The position numbers and the translations under genes are program-made. DNA of 64,000 bases from DATAUD01 sp035511075 (GTDB lineage Bacteria; Verrucomicrobiota; Verrucomicrobiia; Limisphaerales; Palsa-1400), in assembly GCA_035511075.1 (NCBI GenBank), contig DATKFW010000003.1:67677-131676 (forward strand), written 5' to 3'. The notes under the pieces are model-generated. The model saw only the letters and a list, made by a program, of their open reading frames with translations. It was not told where the DNA came from and ran no database searches. Position 1 is the first letter of the stretch; each line of letters begins with the position of its first letter. This document shows positions 43,556 through 52,623 of this stretch, in pieces.

Positions 43556-44437
43556 GTGAAACCAGAACCAACGCATTCCAACAGGCGCCCAACGACGGCA
43601 TTCACTCTGATCGAGCTGTTGGTCGTCATCGCAATCATCGCCATCCTCGCCGCCATGCTCTTGCCGGCCCTGGCCAAGTCCAAGGACCAGGCTGTTAAAG
43701 TCACCTGCACCAACAACCAAAAGCAACTTGGCGTCGCCCTGCACATGTACGACGATGACAACAAGGATTGGATGGCCTTTCCCAACTGGGACGGCGGCCA
43801 GGGTCCCGACCCGACAGGCTACGGCGGCTGGCTTTACAGCCTTCCAGTTCCTGAGAACCTGCCTTCCTCAGGGAACCGCGAGACGATTCCAGACCCGTTT
43901 GTCTCGCCCTTCACATCCTCCGGTGAACAGGGGGCTTGGGCATCCGGGCTTTGGTGGCAGTACATGAACAACTATAAGTCATATCTTTGCCCCAAGGACA
44001 TTCAGAGCAAGGATTACGCGGAAACGACGGCCGCGGGAGGCCGCAACAACAAACTTTCAAGCTATGTCATGAATGGCGCGGTGTGCGGCTACGCAGTTCC
44101 TGGCGCCCGTGACTCAACCAAGGTCACTCAGGTATGGAGTCCTATGTGCTACATACTTTGGGAACCGAACGAGAACACTCTTGGCCCCAACAATCCAGGC
44201 GCGCACGAGTTTAACGATGGGAGCAATTTTCCCGACTCGCCCCCGCACGGTGGCGAGGGCATCGGTCCTTTGCACGACAATGGCGGAAATATTCTCGCCC
44301 TGGATGGTCACATCGATTTCCTGAGCACAAACGCCTTCATGCACTTTTCCGACGATTACGGGAGCGGGCCGTATGGCAAAGGATTGCTTTGGTGGAGTGT
44401 TTATCAGAACAATGGCGGTTTTAACGATGAGGAGTAA
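43556..44437 (+). CDS. Type II pseudopilin-like secreted protein
   Basis: 293 residues from a GTG at 43556; an in-frame ATG at 43520 would give a 45-residue leader, too long for this class. Leader TAFTLIELLVVIAIIAIL with Ala before Phe, as in the preceding gene. The C-terminal part has LHDNGGNILALDGHID, a clear H-X9-DG motif. Closely related to the previous pseudopilin in its first 60 residues, pointing to duplication. The secreted GH2 gene begins about 100 bp downstream. Confidence 0.85.
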   Translation: MKPEPTHSNRRPTTAFTLIELLVVIAIIAILAAMLLPALAKSKDQAVKVTCTNNQKQLGVALHMYDDDNKDWMAFPNWDGGQGPDPTGYGGWLYSLPVPENLPSSGNRETIPDPFVSPFTSSGEQGAWASGLWWQYMNNYKSYLCPKDIQSKDYAETTAAGGRNNKLSSYVMNGAVCGYAVPGARDSTKVTQVWSPMCYILWEPNENTLGPNNPGAHEFNDGSNFPDSPPHGGEGIGPLHDNGGNILALDGHIDFLSTNAFMHFSDDYGSGPYGKGLLWWSVYQNNGGFNDEE

Positions 44438-44541
44438 CACGAGACACCCGGGCCCCCCTTTTGAGAAACCTCTCCGGGAGAATCTGGGCAACAGCGCCCT
44501 TGCATTCCCTATGCTTCCAAGACATCGTTTTCTCCAACACA

Positions 44542-47412
44542 ATGAATTCACATCGCCCGGTCGTCACGAACTTGCACTGGTTGGCATTTGTAATCCTGGC
44601 CGCCCTTTCTCTAAACTCTGCCGCAGCCGACCCGCTCCCTCGCGAGCGGTTGCTGATGGATTTCGGATGGAAATTTCATTTGGGCGACGACTGGGGACTT
44701 GGCGAGCGCTTGGATAAGGCCGGGGTCAGCACCGGCCCGGCCGCCTCCGATTTCAACGACGGCGCATGGCGCACCGTCAATCTTCCGCACGACTGGGTCC
44801 CGGAACTTCCTTTTGATTCGAAGGCGGATACGAGCCACGGGTTCAAGCCCGTCGGTCCAGGCTTTCACGACAATAGCGTCGGCTGGTACCGCCGCGCCTT
44901 CAAATTGCCGGAAAGCGACAAGGGCCGCCGCCTGATGTTGGAATTTGACGGCGTTTACCGCGATTGCCGCGTTTTTTTCAACGGCTACAGGCTCGGCCAT
45001 CACGAAAGCGGCTACAGCAGTTTCCGCTATGACGTCACCGATCTCGCCAATTGCGGAGGCGACAACATGTTGGCCGTGCGAGTGGATGCCTCGCAATTTG
45101 AGGGTTGGTTCTACGAAGGGGCGGGCATCTACCGCCATGTCTGGCTGGTCAAGACAAGCCCGTTGCATGTCGCCCCCAACGGGACCTTTGTGTACAGCGA
45201 ATTTCCAAACAATGTCCCGCAGAATCGCGCGACCGTTCATATCCAGACACGTCTGCAAAACGTCCAAACCAATCCCGTCAACGCCGCTATCGAATGCGAA
45301 ATCCTGGACGCGCAAGGGAAAAGTGTGGCCCATTCGCGGGTGGGAGTTTCGTTGGAACCCTGGTCCGCCAAGGATTATTCCCAAAGCGCCAAGGTCGCCG
45401 GGCCCGCGCTTTGGTCGCCTGAAACCCCAAACCTTTACAAGCTCGTCACCACGGTCCGCTCCGACGGCCAGGTAGTCGACCAGACGGCAACCGAGTTTGG
45501 AATTCGCACCATCGCCTTCGACGCCGACAAAGGCTTTCTGCTCAACGGCAAGCCGTACGAGGTCAAGGGAACGTGCAATCACCAGGACCATGCCGGCGTC
45601 GGCTCCGCGCTGCCCGATGCTTTGCAATACTTCCGTGTCAGCCGGTTGAAGGAAATGGGGGATAATGCCATTCGCACCTCACATAACGCGCCCACCCCGG
45701 AACTGCTGGAAGCCTGCGACCGCCTCGGGATGTTGGTCATGGACGAAAACCGCCTCCTGGGAAGCGATGCCCGGAATCTTGACTACCTGGAAGACCAGGT
45801 CCGCCGCGACCGCAATCACCCAGGCGTTTTCATCTGGTCCCTGTTCAATGAAGAGAACCAGCAGACCACTCCCGCCGCGGCGCGCATCGCCGACACCATG
45901 CAGCGCCTCGTGCATCGGCTCGACCCAACCCGCCTGTGCACCGCCGCCGGCAACGTCGGCAATGTCTTCGAGGGCGTCAACAGCGTTCTGGACGTGCGGG
46001 GATGGAACTATTATCCAACCGCCGTGGACGCTTATCACAAGGACCACCCGACACAGCCGGAAATCGGTACCGAACAAGGCAGCACCGTCTGCACCCGCGG
46101 CATCTATGCCAACGACACGGAACGCGGATATGTCAGCGCCTACGATGACAACGCCCCGCCGTGGGCCAACACGGCGGAGTTTTGGTGGAAGATTTTTGAC
46201 GCTCGACCGTGGCTCTCGGGCGGGTTTGTCTGGACAGGATTTGATTATCGCGGCGAGCCGACTCCCTACGGCTGGCCCTGCATCAATTCGCATTTCGGCA
46301 TCCTCGACACCTGCGGGTTCCCCAAGGACAATTTCTACTACTACCAATCCTGGTGGAGCGACCGCACGGTAGTGCATTTGCTGCCGCATTGGAACTGGCC
46401 CGGCAAGGAGGGGCAGGATATCGACGTGCGTTGCCTGAGCAATTGCGAGGAAGTGGAATTGTTCCTCAATGGCGAAAGCCTCGGCCGCAATAAGATGCCC
46501 CTCGACTCGGAGCTTCGGTGGACAGTCAAATATACGCCCGGAACACTGCTGGCAAAAGGCTACAAGGCCGGCCAGGTCATCGCTCAAGACAAGGTCGAGA
46601 CCACCGGTCCCCCCGCGCGCGTCAAGCTCCTGCCCAACCGCGCCTCCATCGACGCCGATGGCCAGGACATCTCAATCATCACAGTGGCGGTGACGGACGC
46701 CGAGGGACGCATAGTCCCGACGGCTGGAAATCTTATTGACTTTGACCTCGGCGGCCCGGGAAAAATCATCGGCGTCGGCAATGGCGATCCCAGTTGCCAT
46801 GAACCCGACGTTTTCGGCGCGCCGCAGCCCAGCCACACCGTCGCGCTCAAGGATTGGCGCATGAAACTGGTCGACGGCGCACGCCAACGGGCCGAGACTG
46901 CAGAAACATTCGACGACAGCCAATGGGAAAAGGCGGACGTAACCAGCGGAAGCGGCCCATTGACTCCGGGACAGTCCGCCGTTTACCGCACGGAATTCGA
47001 CGCCAGCCCGGACATGCTTGCATCAACCTCGGCGGCTGTCAATTTTGGCAGGATCGATGACGACGGCTGGGTCTATGTCAATGGCCGTCTCGCGGGGGAA
47101 TCGCACGATTGGAGCGGCCATCCGTCCTTCGACTTGCGCAAATTCCTCCACGAAGGCAGGAACACAATCGCCGTGGCGGTGCATAACGGCGAGGGTCCGG
47201 GAGGCCTCAACAACGGAGTTTCATTGGAGATAGCGGACCAACCCGTCGCGCCGCAATGGAAACGCAGTGTGTTCAACGGGCTGGCCCAGGTGATCGTGCA
47301 AGCAGGCAAAGAGCCGGGCACGCTCGCTTTGACCGCGCGCTCCGACGGCTTGGAGGCGACGGCGCTGAATATTTCGGCCGGCGCCGCGGTCCCCCGCCCC
47401 GCCGTGCCTTGA
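44542..47412 (+). CDS. Secreted GH2-family beta-galactosidase-like hydrolase
   Basis: 956 residues from the ATG at 44542, which opens a signal peptide (HWLAFVILAALSLNSAAA). Domain order: jelly-roll sugar-binding domain (RRLMLEFDGVYRDCRVFFNG), Ig-like domain, GH2 barrel with acid/base Glu437 in WSLFNEEN and the nucleophile probably Glu511 in EIGTEQGS, two further beta domains, and an additional galactose-binding-like module near the end (YRTEFDASPD, DDGWVYVNGRL, GRNTIAVAVHN) inserted inside the last Ig-like domain. Likely removes beta-linked galactose or a related sugar from polysaccharides in the periplasm or outside. Confidence 0.92.
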   Translation: MNSHRPVVTNLHWLAFVILAALSLNSAAADPLPRERLLMDFGWKFHLGDDWGLGERLDKAGVSTGPAASDFNDGAWRTVNLPHDWVPELPFDSKADTSHGFKPVGPGFHDNSVGWYRRAFKLPESDKGRRLMLEFDGVYRDCRVFFNGYRLGHHESGYSSFRYDVTDLANCGGDNMLAVRVDASQFEGWFYEGAGIYRHVWLVKTSPLHVAPNGTFVYSEFPNNVPQNRATVHIQTRLQNVQTNPVNAAIECEILDAQGKSVAHSRVGVSLEPWSAKDYSQSAKVAGPALWSPETPNLYKLVTTVRSDGQVVDQTATEFGIRTIAFDADKGFLLNGKPYEVKGTCNHQDHAGVGSALPDALQYFRVSRLKEMGDNAIRTSHNAPTPELLEACDRLGMLVMDENRLLGSDARNLDYLEDQVRRDRNHPGVFIWSLFNEENQQTTPAAARIADTMQRLVHRLDPTRLCTAAGNVGNVFEGVNSVLDVRGWNYYPTAVDAYHKDHPTQPEIGTEQGSTVCTRGIYANDTERGYVSAYDDNAPPWANTAEFWWKIFDARPWLSGGFVWTGFDYRGEPTPYGWPCINSHFGILDTCGFPKDNFYYYQSWWSDRTVVHLLPHWNWPGKEGQDIDVRCLSNCEEVELFLNGESLGRNKMPLDSELRWTVKYTPGTLLAKGYKAGQVIAQDKVETTGPPARVKLLPNRASIDADGQDISIITVAVTDAEGRIVPTAGNLIDFDLGGPGKIIGVGNGDPSCHEPDVFGAPQPSHTVALKDWRMKLVDGARQRAETAETFDDSQWEKADVTSGSGPLTPGQSAVYRTEFDASPDMLASTSAAVNFGRIDDDGWVYVNGRLAGESHDWSGHPSFDLRKFLHEGRNTIAVAVHNGEGPGGLNNGVSLEIADQPVAPQWKRSVFNGLAQVIVQAGKEPGTLALTARSDGLEATALNISAGAAVPRPAVP

Positions 47413-47421
47413 TGGGCGCTG

Positions 47422-47775
47422 TCATCCCCGATGGATGCAGCGCGCGGTGCAGGTCTCGGCAACAACCACTTCCGTCAAAAGCGGGAGCCTGGGTTTCAAT
47501 TGGTCCCAAATCCACAACGCGATGTTTTCGCTCGTCGGATTTTCCAGGCCGCGAATTTCATTCAAATAGACGTGGTCCAGCTTCTCCCAAATCGGCCTGA
47601 ACGCTTCGCTCATGTCGGCATAATCCATCACCCATCCCAATTTGGGATCGCATGGCCCCTCCACCGCCACCTCGACTTTGAAACTGTGCCCGTGCAACCG
47701 CCGGCACTTGTGCGCTTCCGGCAAATGCGGCAGAAGATGCGCCGCTTCAAATTGAAATGTTTTTCGCAGTTCCAT
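47422..47775 (-). CDS. queD: 6-carboxytetrahydropterin synthase
   Basis: 117 residues, standard length. Second step of queuosine/7-deazaguanine synthesis from dihydroneopterin triphosphate. Zinc ligands in FEAAHLLPH and LHGHSF, catalytic Cys in HKCRRLHGH, and ENPTSENIALW. It follows luxC with no gap on the same strand. queC and queE are not in the window. Confidence 0.94.
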   Translation of the reverse strand: MELRKTFQFEAAHLLPHLPEAHKCRRLHGHSFKVEVAVEGPCDPKLGWVMDYADMSEAFRPIWEKLDHVYLNEIRGLENPTSENIALWIWDQLKPRLPLLTEVVVAETCTARCIHRG

Positions 47776-49152
47776 TTATTTCTCCCAATCACACCAGGTC
47801 ACAAGGTCCCCCAGCGCCGGACGGCCATCGTGGCGCCAGCCAAGCGGCGGACTTTGCATCTGGCCCAAAGGACAAATTCTCTTGGCGCCCCAACGCGCAA
47901 ATTTCCGCGCCAGTTCGGGCGCATCGGCGGCTCCGGCGGCCAGACCCACGGTGGAGATTTTCTCCCGAATCAGGTCCGCCCCGTGCAATGCCTGGTCGGC
48001 CTCGGCGACCGTCTTCACATAAATAAAGCGGTTCAGGCAGGAAACCTGAAACTTCGCGTCGCTCTCCAAAATGACTGTCCAGGCTGTCGACTCGTTGCTG
48101 GCCCACATTTTCGTCTCCGGTGAATGCGCGGCGCGCACTTCGTAAAACGAGCGCCGCCGGGCGATCCCGGACGCTTCTTCCGCGCTTAATGGTCCGCGCG
48201 GATGCGTCTCCTCCAGCGCCTGCAATTCCTTGGCCAGCAGATCGGCGAATGTCTCTCCACCAACCGTCCCGCCCTCCTCGACGTAAATGACATGCGGCGA
48301 AAGGCAACCGCATTGGTTCCAAGCCGCAACATCCGCCGCGACCCGTTTGACTACCGATTGCGTCTGGCGCAACGCTTCGCGTGTGACATAGCCGAAGCTC
48401 ACGCGCGTGCCATAGCTCAGGAACCGCGCCGTCGGCGGTATCTTTGCAAAAATCGCCGCCAATGTCTCGTCGCTCCCCGTGGCAATCACGCAATCGCACT
48501 CCGCAAACAACGCCCTTTCCAGCGGATCAAGCCCGCCTTTCCAATCCGCCACTTCCATGCAGGCGCCCAGCTTTCGATCCGCGTCGTAAAGGGAATGGGC
48601 AAACATCCGCGGCACAAAGGCGCGCCCCGAAGCGCACTTGATAAATTGCGCCGAGCGCGTCAGCAAGCCGAGCACCATGTCCATCATTACCGGAACGGGC
48701 AAAGTGCCAGGCGCAACGTGGGCCAGCAGTTGCGGGCCTTGCGCCAGGGCGACGCGCTGGCTGCCCCATCCGCGTTCGTTCGGAAAAAAATTGTCCAGCC
48801 GTTGCGGATGACCCAATTCCTGCCACAGCAGCGATTCCAGGTTCTCGACCGTCAATAATTTAAAAAATTGGTCCAGACCGGCGGACAATACCGGCGTCGT
48901 AAAACCGGTGATTTCCGGACCGGCTTCCATCACCATCCTGCGAAACGGAAAGTCAGGCGACAGCCACTCCGCCGCCACGCCCTCCAAAAGGCGCAGAGTG
49001 CCCTCCGTGGATCGCCCTTCCAGATAACGCTCGCGATTGCGCTTGAGCGTCTGGCAGGCCTCCGTGATCAATCCGGCGGTTAATTCCGCCTCGGGCGGCA
49101 GGTCCGCCAGGAAATAGTTCGGCAAATTCACGGGCTGGGCTTTAGAGTCCAT
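47776..49152 (-). CDS. luxC: LuxC-type acyl-CoA/acyl-protein reductase
   Basis: 458 residues. LuxC reduces an activated fatty acyl group to the aldehyde with NADPH; in luminous bacteria it works with LuxE and LuxD. An aldehyde-dehydrogenase-like fold with VAPGTLPVPVMMDMVLGLL, FAECDCVIATGSDETL, and the active-site Cys region NQCGCLSPHVIYVEEGG. Its start overlaps the end of luxE by 11 bp. No luciferase genes (luxAB) are nearby, so the product aldehyde is used for something other than light. Confidence 0.9.
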   Translation of the reverse strand: MDSKAQPVNLPNYFLADLPPEAELTAGLITEACQTLKRNRERYLEGRSTEGTLRLLEGVAAEWLSPDFPFRRMVMEAGPEITGFTTPVLSAGLDQFFKLLTVENLESLLWQELGHPQRLDNFFPNERGWGSQRVALAQGPQLLAHVAPGTLPVPVMMDMVLGLLTRSAQFIKCASGRAFVPRMFAHSLYDADRKLGACMEVADWKGGLDPLERALFAECDCVIATGSDETLAAIFAKIPPTARFLSYGTRVSFGYVTREALRQTQSVVKRVAADVAAWNQCGCLSPHVIYVEEGGTVGGETFADLLAKELQALEETHPRGPLSAEEASGIARRRSFYEVRAAHSPETKMWASNESTAWTVILESDAKFQVSCLNRFIYVKTVAEADQALHGADLIREKISTVGLAAGAADAPELARKFARWGAKRICPLGQMQSPPLGWRHDGRPALGDLVTWCDWEK

Positions 49153-50200
49153 TTGTCACCTCCGGCATAAGCGAGCAACCGCGTGGTTCGGATTCCGCCG
49201 ACCGGCCCAGCAACTCAAAACCGTTTCCCCGCCGCGCCGCCAAATCTTCCGTTTGCACCGCCATGACAGACCAGATATTGCCCAGATCAAACACTCGAAG
49301 CAACCCCGTTTCGCCCTCGCCCGCTTCGGCGCCCGTCTCCGGCGAAACGACCTGCGCGCGCGCCCACGGCGGGAATTGGAAAACACCCGCGCGATCATAG
49401 GCCTGCGAACTTAACTCGCTCATGCCGTATTCTGTCACGATGCCCGGCTCCCCGACGCCCAGGAATTTTGAAATCAATCCGCGCAGTTCGCCTTTCGGCA
49501 CTTCGCGTGAGCGTCCCTTGTACCCGCCAGTCTCCATGACCCGCGAACCCTCCGGGAGCGCGACCCGTCTGCCGATTGCCCGCAAGTGATCGAGCAAATG
49601 GACAAAGGAAAAGGCGGTTCCCAGCAAACCGACCGGGTGGCTGCCCTCCAATGCCGCCAGCGTTGACTCCAGATCGATGCTCCATGAACCATCACCATTG
49701 ACGCGACCCGTAAATACCGAATCCGCTCCGCCAAAGTGGCATCGCACCGTTTTGAACATGTGAACCAGTGAGGAACCTGGCACATCCACGGGCGTCAGAA
49801 AAACCAGTTTCATGGACGGAGATGGCCGGAAATTCCGTTCAAACCACGGCAGCAGCGACGCCTCATAAATCGCCAGCGATCGCGCATGGTGAAAATGCCG
49901 GCTCGGGTTCTGGCCCGTCGTCCCGCTGGAATAAAACGCGGCCGTCCGTTCCGCGGCCGGAATGCTGGAAACCTCAAACTCCTTGAACGCGCTGGCGGGC
50001 AGCGCCGGGATTTGACTCCAAGAACCGACGCCCCCCGGCAGCACATTTCGCCGCTCGCAAAACCGGCGATAAATTGTCACCGCATTGTATTGCGCCGCAA
50101 AAAGAGCCAGCGCCAGCCGATTAAACTCCTCTTCAACCGCGGCGCACGGGGCGTCCAGACTTCGCCCCATCAAAGCCAGTAATTGGGAAGACAAGTCCAT
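49142..50200 (-). CDS. luxE: LuxE-type acyl-protein synthetase
   Basis: 352 residues. ANL-superfamily enzyme that activates a fatty acid as acyl-AMP and holds it as a thioester for LuxC. Seen: FYSSGTTGQNPSRHFH, the ATP/AMP loop; RVMETGGYKGRSREVPKGE; and TEYGMSELSSQAYD. Forms a two-gene unit with luxC and probably queD. Start ATG at 50200 agrees with the family N-terminus. Confidence 0.9.
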   Translation of the reverse strand: MDLSSQLLALMGRSLDAPCAAVEEEFNRLALALFAAQYNAVTIYRRFCERRNVLPGGVGSWSQIPALPASAFKEFEVSSIPAAERTAAFYSSGTTGQNPSRHFHHARSLAIYEASLLPWFERNFRPSPSMKLVFLTPVDVPGSSLVHMFKTVRCHFGGADSVFTGRVNGDGSWSIDLESTLAALEGSHPVGLLGTAFSFVHLLDHLRAIGRRVALPEGSRVMETGGYKGRSREVPKGELRGLISKFLGVGEPGIVTEYGMSELSSQAYDRAGVFQFPPWARAQVVSPETGAEAGEGETGLLRVFDLGNIWSVMAVQTEDLAARRGNGFELLGRSAESEPRGCSLMPEVTNGL

Positions 50201-50232
50201 GAAATAGGCAATTTACCAATTAGCCGGACATT

Positions 50233-50262
50233 TTGACATCGCCCAACCTTCGAGATTGTAAT
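50233..50262 (+). promoter_or_regulatory. Candidate promoter with no gene downstream
   Basis: TTGACA (50233-50238), 18 bp, TGTAAT (50257-50262), one mismatch in total to the sigma-70 consensus hexamers. It reads away from luxE into the gene-free region. Confidence 0.45.
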
Positions 50263-50446
50263 TCAGTAAGCTTGAATGGCGAGCGTAGAAAACTCACCGG
50301 GCCCTCGGCGGGCGCATCCCAGTTTTTGACCGGTAAGAGAACTCGGATTGAACTGGTCCGGCGAAAGTATCGGGAGAATCGGGAGGGGCGAGCGCCGCGA
50401 GTCCCACTTCAATTTGGCTCACATGCTAACCGAGAATCCTTGCGTT

Positions 50447-50464
50447 TCCCACAATAATGTGGGA
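50447..50464. repeat. Perfect 7-bp hairpin in dnaX-luxE gap
   Basis: TCCCACA-ATAA-TGTGGGA. No T-tract on either strand, so a protein site or RNA structure is more likely than a terminator. Confidence 0.45.
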
Positions 50465-50709
50465 CATTCGACGTTGGTAGTGTTCTTTGACAACAGAAAA
50501 CAGGGAGCGGCTGAAGGCTCGAGTGGTTTGATTGGTGTCGTACCGCATTTCGACGTTGCAACCCGTCCGTTGCCAACCAAGAGGCTCGTAACCCGTTGTC
50601 ACTCGGTTGCTTATGCTACTTACGCGCCGCTGGTTTCCCATTTCCGTGCCTCGCTCAATTAAGGCTAATCAAGCCTGATAAAGGTTCGCGGGTGAGCCTG
50701 ATTTGGGCG

Positions 50710-52395
50710 CTACGAGCGCACATCGACGATTTGGCCTTTGAAAACTTCGAGCGCCTCCCGGATCAGCGGGTCGTTCTTAAAATCCTCTTTATTGAACGGC
50801 TGGGGCGCCGCCGCCGCGGCCGATTTCGACGGCGCCGGCAGGGGCTGAGGCGCGGACGCGACAGCGGCGATGGGGACGGCGACTCGCTCCCTGGCCGGAG
50901 CTTCAGCCTTGATGAACCTCACTTGCGCGCGCGGATGGCCCAGTTCAGCCAGCTTGGTCTGCACCAGTGTGTGGTTCTTGGAGTTGTCCACCAGCGACAA
51001 ATGATCCGCGAACTCAGGGTCGAATCCGATCGTCAATACGTTTTTTTCGAACGACACCGGATGCGCCTCCACAAAGTAGGTGCGGACAAACGGGCTGGCG
51101 CGGCTGACGGCTTCGACCAACTGGGGCCAAAGCTCGGCAAGGTTCGTGCCGGCCACGGATGCGGACACGTTCGCGGTGGAAGCCGGAATCAGTTTTGCGG
51201 CGGGCACGGCAACCGGCGCGGACGCGGGCGCCTTTCGGGGAAGGCCTCCCGTGGCTTCGGTCCGTAATTGCTGCACTTGTTTGAGAACGGTGTCGATGCT
51301 TACGGCATTCCGCGCTTCGATCAGTTTGAGCAGCGTCACTTCCAGCAGGATTTTCTTGGACGTGGCGTCGCGCAGGCGCCCCTCGCAATCGGTCATCACC
51401 TCCAACATGCGCATCAGCGCGTCGGCGTGCAGGCGCGAAGACTGCTCCTTGAGCGCGACGGCTTCGGATTCGGAAGCTTCGACCAAATTCAAATCGCCCC
51501 CGGAAACGCTAAAAATTAGCAAATTACGGAAATGCGCCAAAAGTTCGGAGACCAGGCGGCTGAGGTCCTTGCCTTGTTGCGCCAGATCATTCAATTGTCG
51601 CAGCGCCTTCTCCGTTTCTCCCGAGAGCACGGCGTCGGCCAGCGCCAGGATTTGGCCGCGGGCCGCCAGGCCGAACATCGAGAGAACATCCGCCTCCGCG
51701 ATTTCCCGGCCGCAAAAGCTGATCAACTGGTCCAGGGTCGATTCCGCGTCGCGCATCGCCCCGTCGGCTCCGCGCGCGATGGCATGAAGCGCGGCGTCGT
51801 CGATCTGCACCTCTTCCTGGCGCGCGATTTCGCCCAGGTGCCGGACGATCAGCGCGGTGGGAATGCGGCGCAAATCGAAACGCTGGCAGCGCGAGAGGAT
51901 CGTCGGCAGGATTTTTTCCGGCTCCGTGGTGGCGAACATGAATTTGACGTGCGCGGGCGGTTCCTCAAGGGTCTTGAGCAGCGCGTTGAACGCCTCCTTG
52001 GTCAGCATGTGTACTTCGTCAATAATATAAATCTTGTACCGCGACGACGCCGGTGCGTATTTGACAGTCTCGCGCAATTCCCGGACTTCGTCGATCCCGC
52101 GATTGCTGGCGCCGTCGATCTCGAGCACGTCCATCGAGCGCCCTTCGGTGATCTCGCGCGCGCGGGGATCATCGGCGGCAAAATCGACCTTCGGACCGTC
52201 GGTGCAATTGAGGCACTTGGCGAAGATGCGGGCGATCGTGGTCTTGCCGGTGCCGCGCGGCCCCACAAAGAGGTAGGCGTGAGCAATGCGGTTCTGCGCA
52301 ATGGCGTTGCTGAGGGTTTGGGTGACATGCTCCTGGCCGACGACATCGGCGAACCGTTGCGGACGGTATTTGCGCGCTATGACCTGGTATGACAT
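50710..52395 (-). CDS. dnaX: DNA polymerase III subunit gamma/tau
   Basis: 561 residues. Clamp-loader ATPase. Seen: GPRGTGKTTIARIF Walker A, YKIYIIDEVHMLT Walker B, LLKTLEEPPAHVKFMFATTE sensor 1, SRCQRFDLRRI arginine finger, and the lid and collar domains, then a Pro/Ala-rich tail. Of the four zinc-module cysteines only CLNC is left; the rest of the loop reads DFAADDPRAREI. An A7 run at 51041-51047 forms an in-phase A-AAA-AAC heptamer at codons 449-451, with a stop in the -1 frame 8 codons later. Confidence 0.96.
   Translation of the reverse strand: MSYQVIARKYRPQRFADVVGQEHVTQTLSNAIAQNRIAHAYLFVGPRGTGKTTIARIFAKCLNCTDGPKVDFAADDPRAREITEGRSMDVLEIDGASNRGIDEVRELRETVKYAPASSRYKIYIIDEVHMLTKEAFNALLKTLEEPPAHVKFMFATTEPEKILPTILSRCQRFDLRRIPTALIVRHLGEIARQEEVQIDDAALHAIARGADGAMRDAESTLDQLISFCGREIAEADVLSMFGLAARGQILALADAVLSGETEKALRQLNDLAQQGKDLSRLVSELLAHFRNLLIFSVSGGDLNLVEASESEAVALKEQSSRLHADALMRMLEVMTDCEGRLRDATSKKILLEVTLLKLIEARNAVSIDTVLKQVQQLRTEATGGLPRKAPASAPVAVPAAKLIPASTANVSASVAGTNLAELWPQLVEAVSRASPFVRTYFVEAHPVSFEKNVLTIGFDPEFADHLSLVDNSKNHTLVQTKLAELGHPRAQVRFIKAEAPARERVAVPIAAVASAPQPLPAPSKSAAAAAPQPFNKEDFKNDPLIREALEVFKGQIVDVRS
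51041..51047 (-). other. Possible -1 frameshift site in dnaX
   Basis: On the minus strand the codons are GAA AAA AAC, giving the heptamer A-AAA-AAC in the right phase for -1 slippage. The -1 frame then reads eight codons to a TGA at 51014-51016, which would yield a product of about 459 residues beside the full 561. No strong downstream stem-loop or upstream Shine-Dalgarno stimulator was seen. Confidence 0.3.
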
Positions 52396-52623
52396 GCCGT
52401 TTGAAATTCAAGGATGCCAGGGTGACCACGGCGGACGCGGAGCAAACTGCCGTTGCTGCATTCCTGCCCTGGCGGGGTTCGTAAGTCCGCATTCCATGGG
52501 CCCTGGCAAAACCGGCCACCAACATAAAGCCCGATTCTTACGGCAGCAAGGTTTGTTTGAAAATTCATGGGCGAAGCCAAAGTACTTCTTGGCTTGGGGA
52601 CATCTGCCCGTTAATTTCACAAT

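Larger units (their letters stand above)
50201..50709. other. 509-bp intergenic region with candidate promoter and hairpins
   Basis: No convincing protein gene: the short open frames on both strands lack recognisable features. A good plus-strand promoter (50233-50262) is followed by GC-rich sequence able to fold (ACCGG 50296 with CCGGT 50330; GCCC with GGGC inside), and a 7-bp hairpin at 50447-50464. The 10-mer TTCGACGTTG occurs twice (50467, 50549). Near dnaX, AGGCT/AGCCT (50662-50676) may form a weak terminator for dnaX. Possibly an unannotated small RNA. Confidence 0.4.

Noticed and set aside
50348..50662. Possible 104-codon gene between luxE and dnaX
   Set aside because: No domain, no ribosome binding site and odd composition; competing frames of similar length exist on the other strand.
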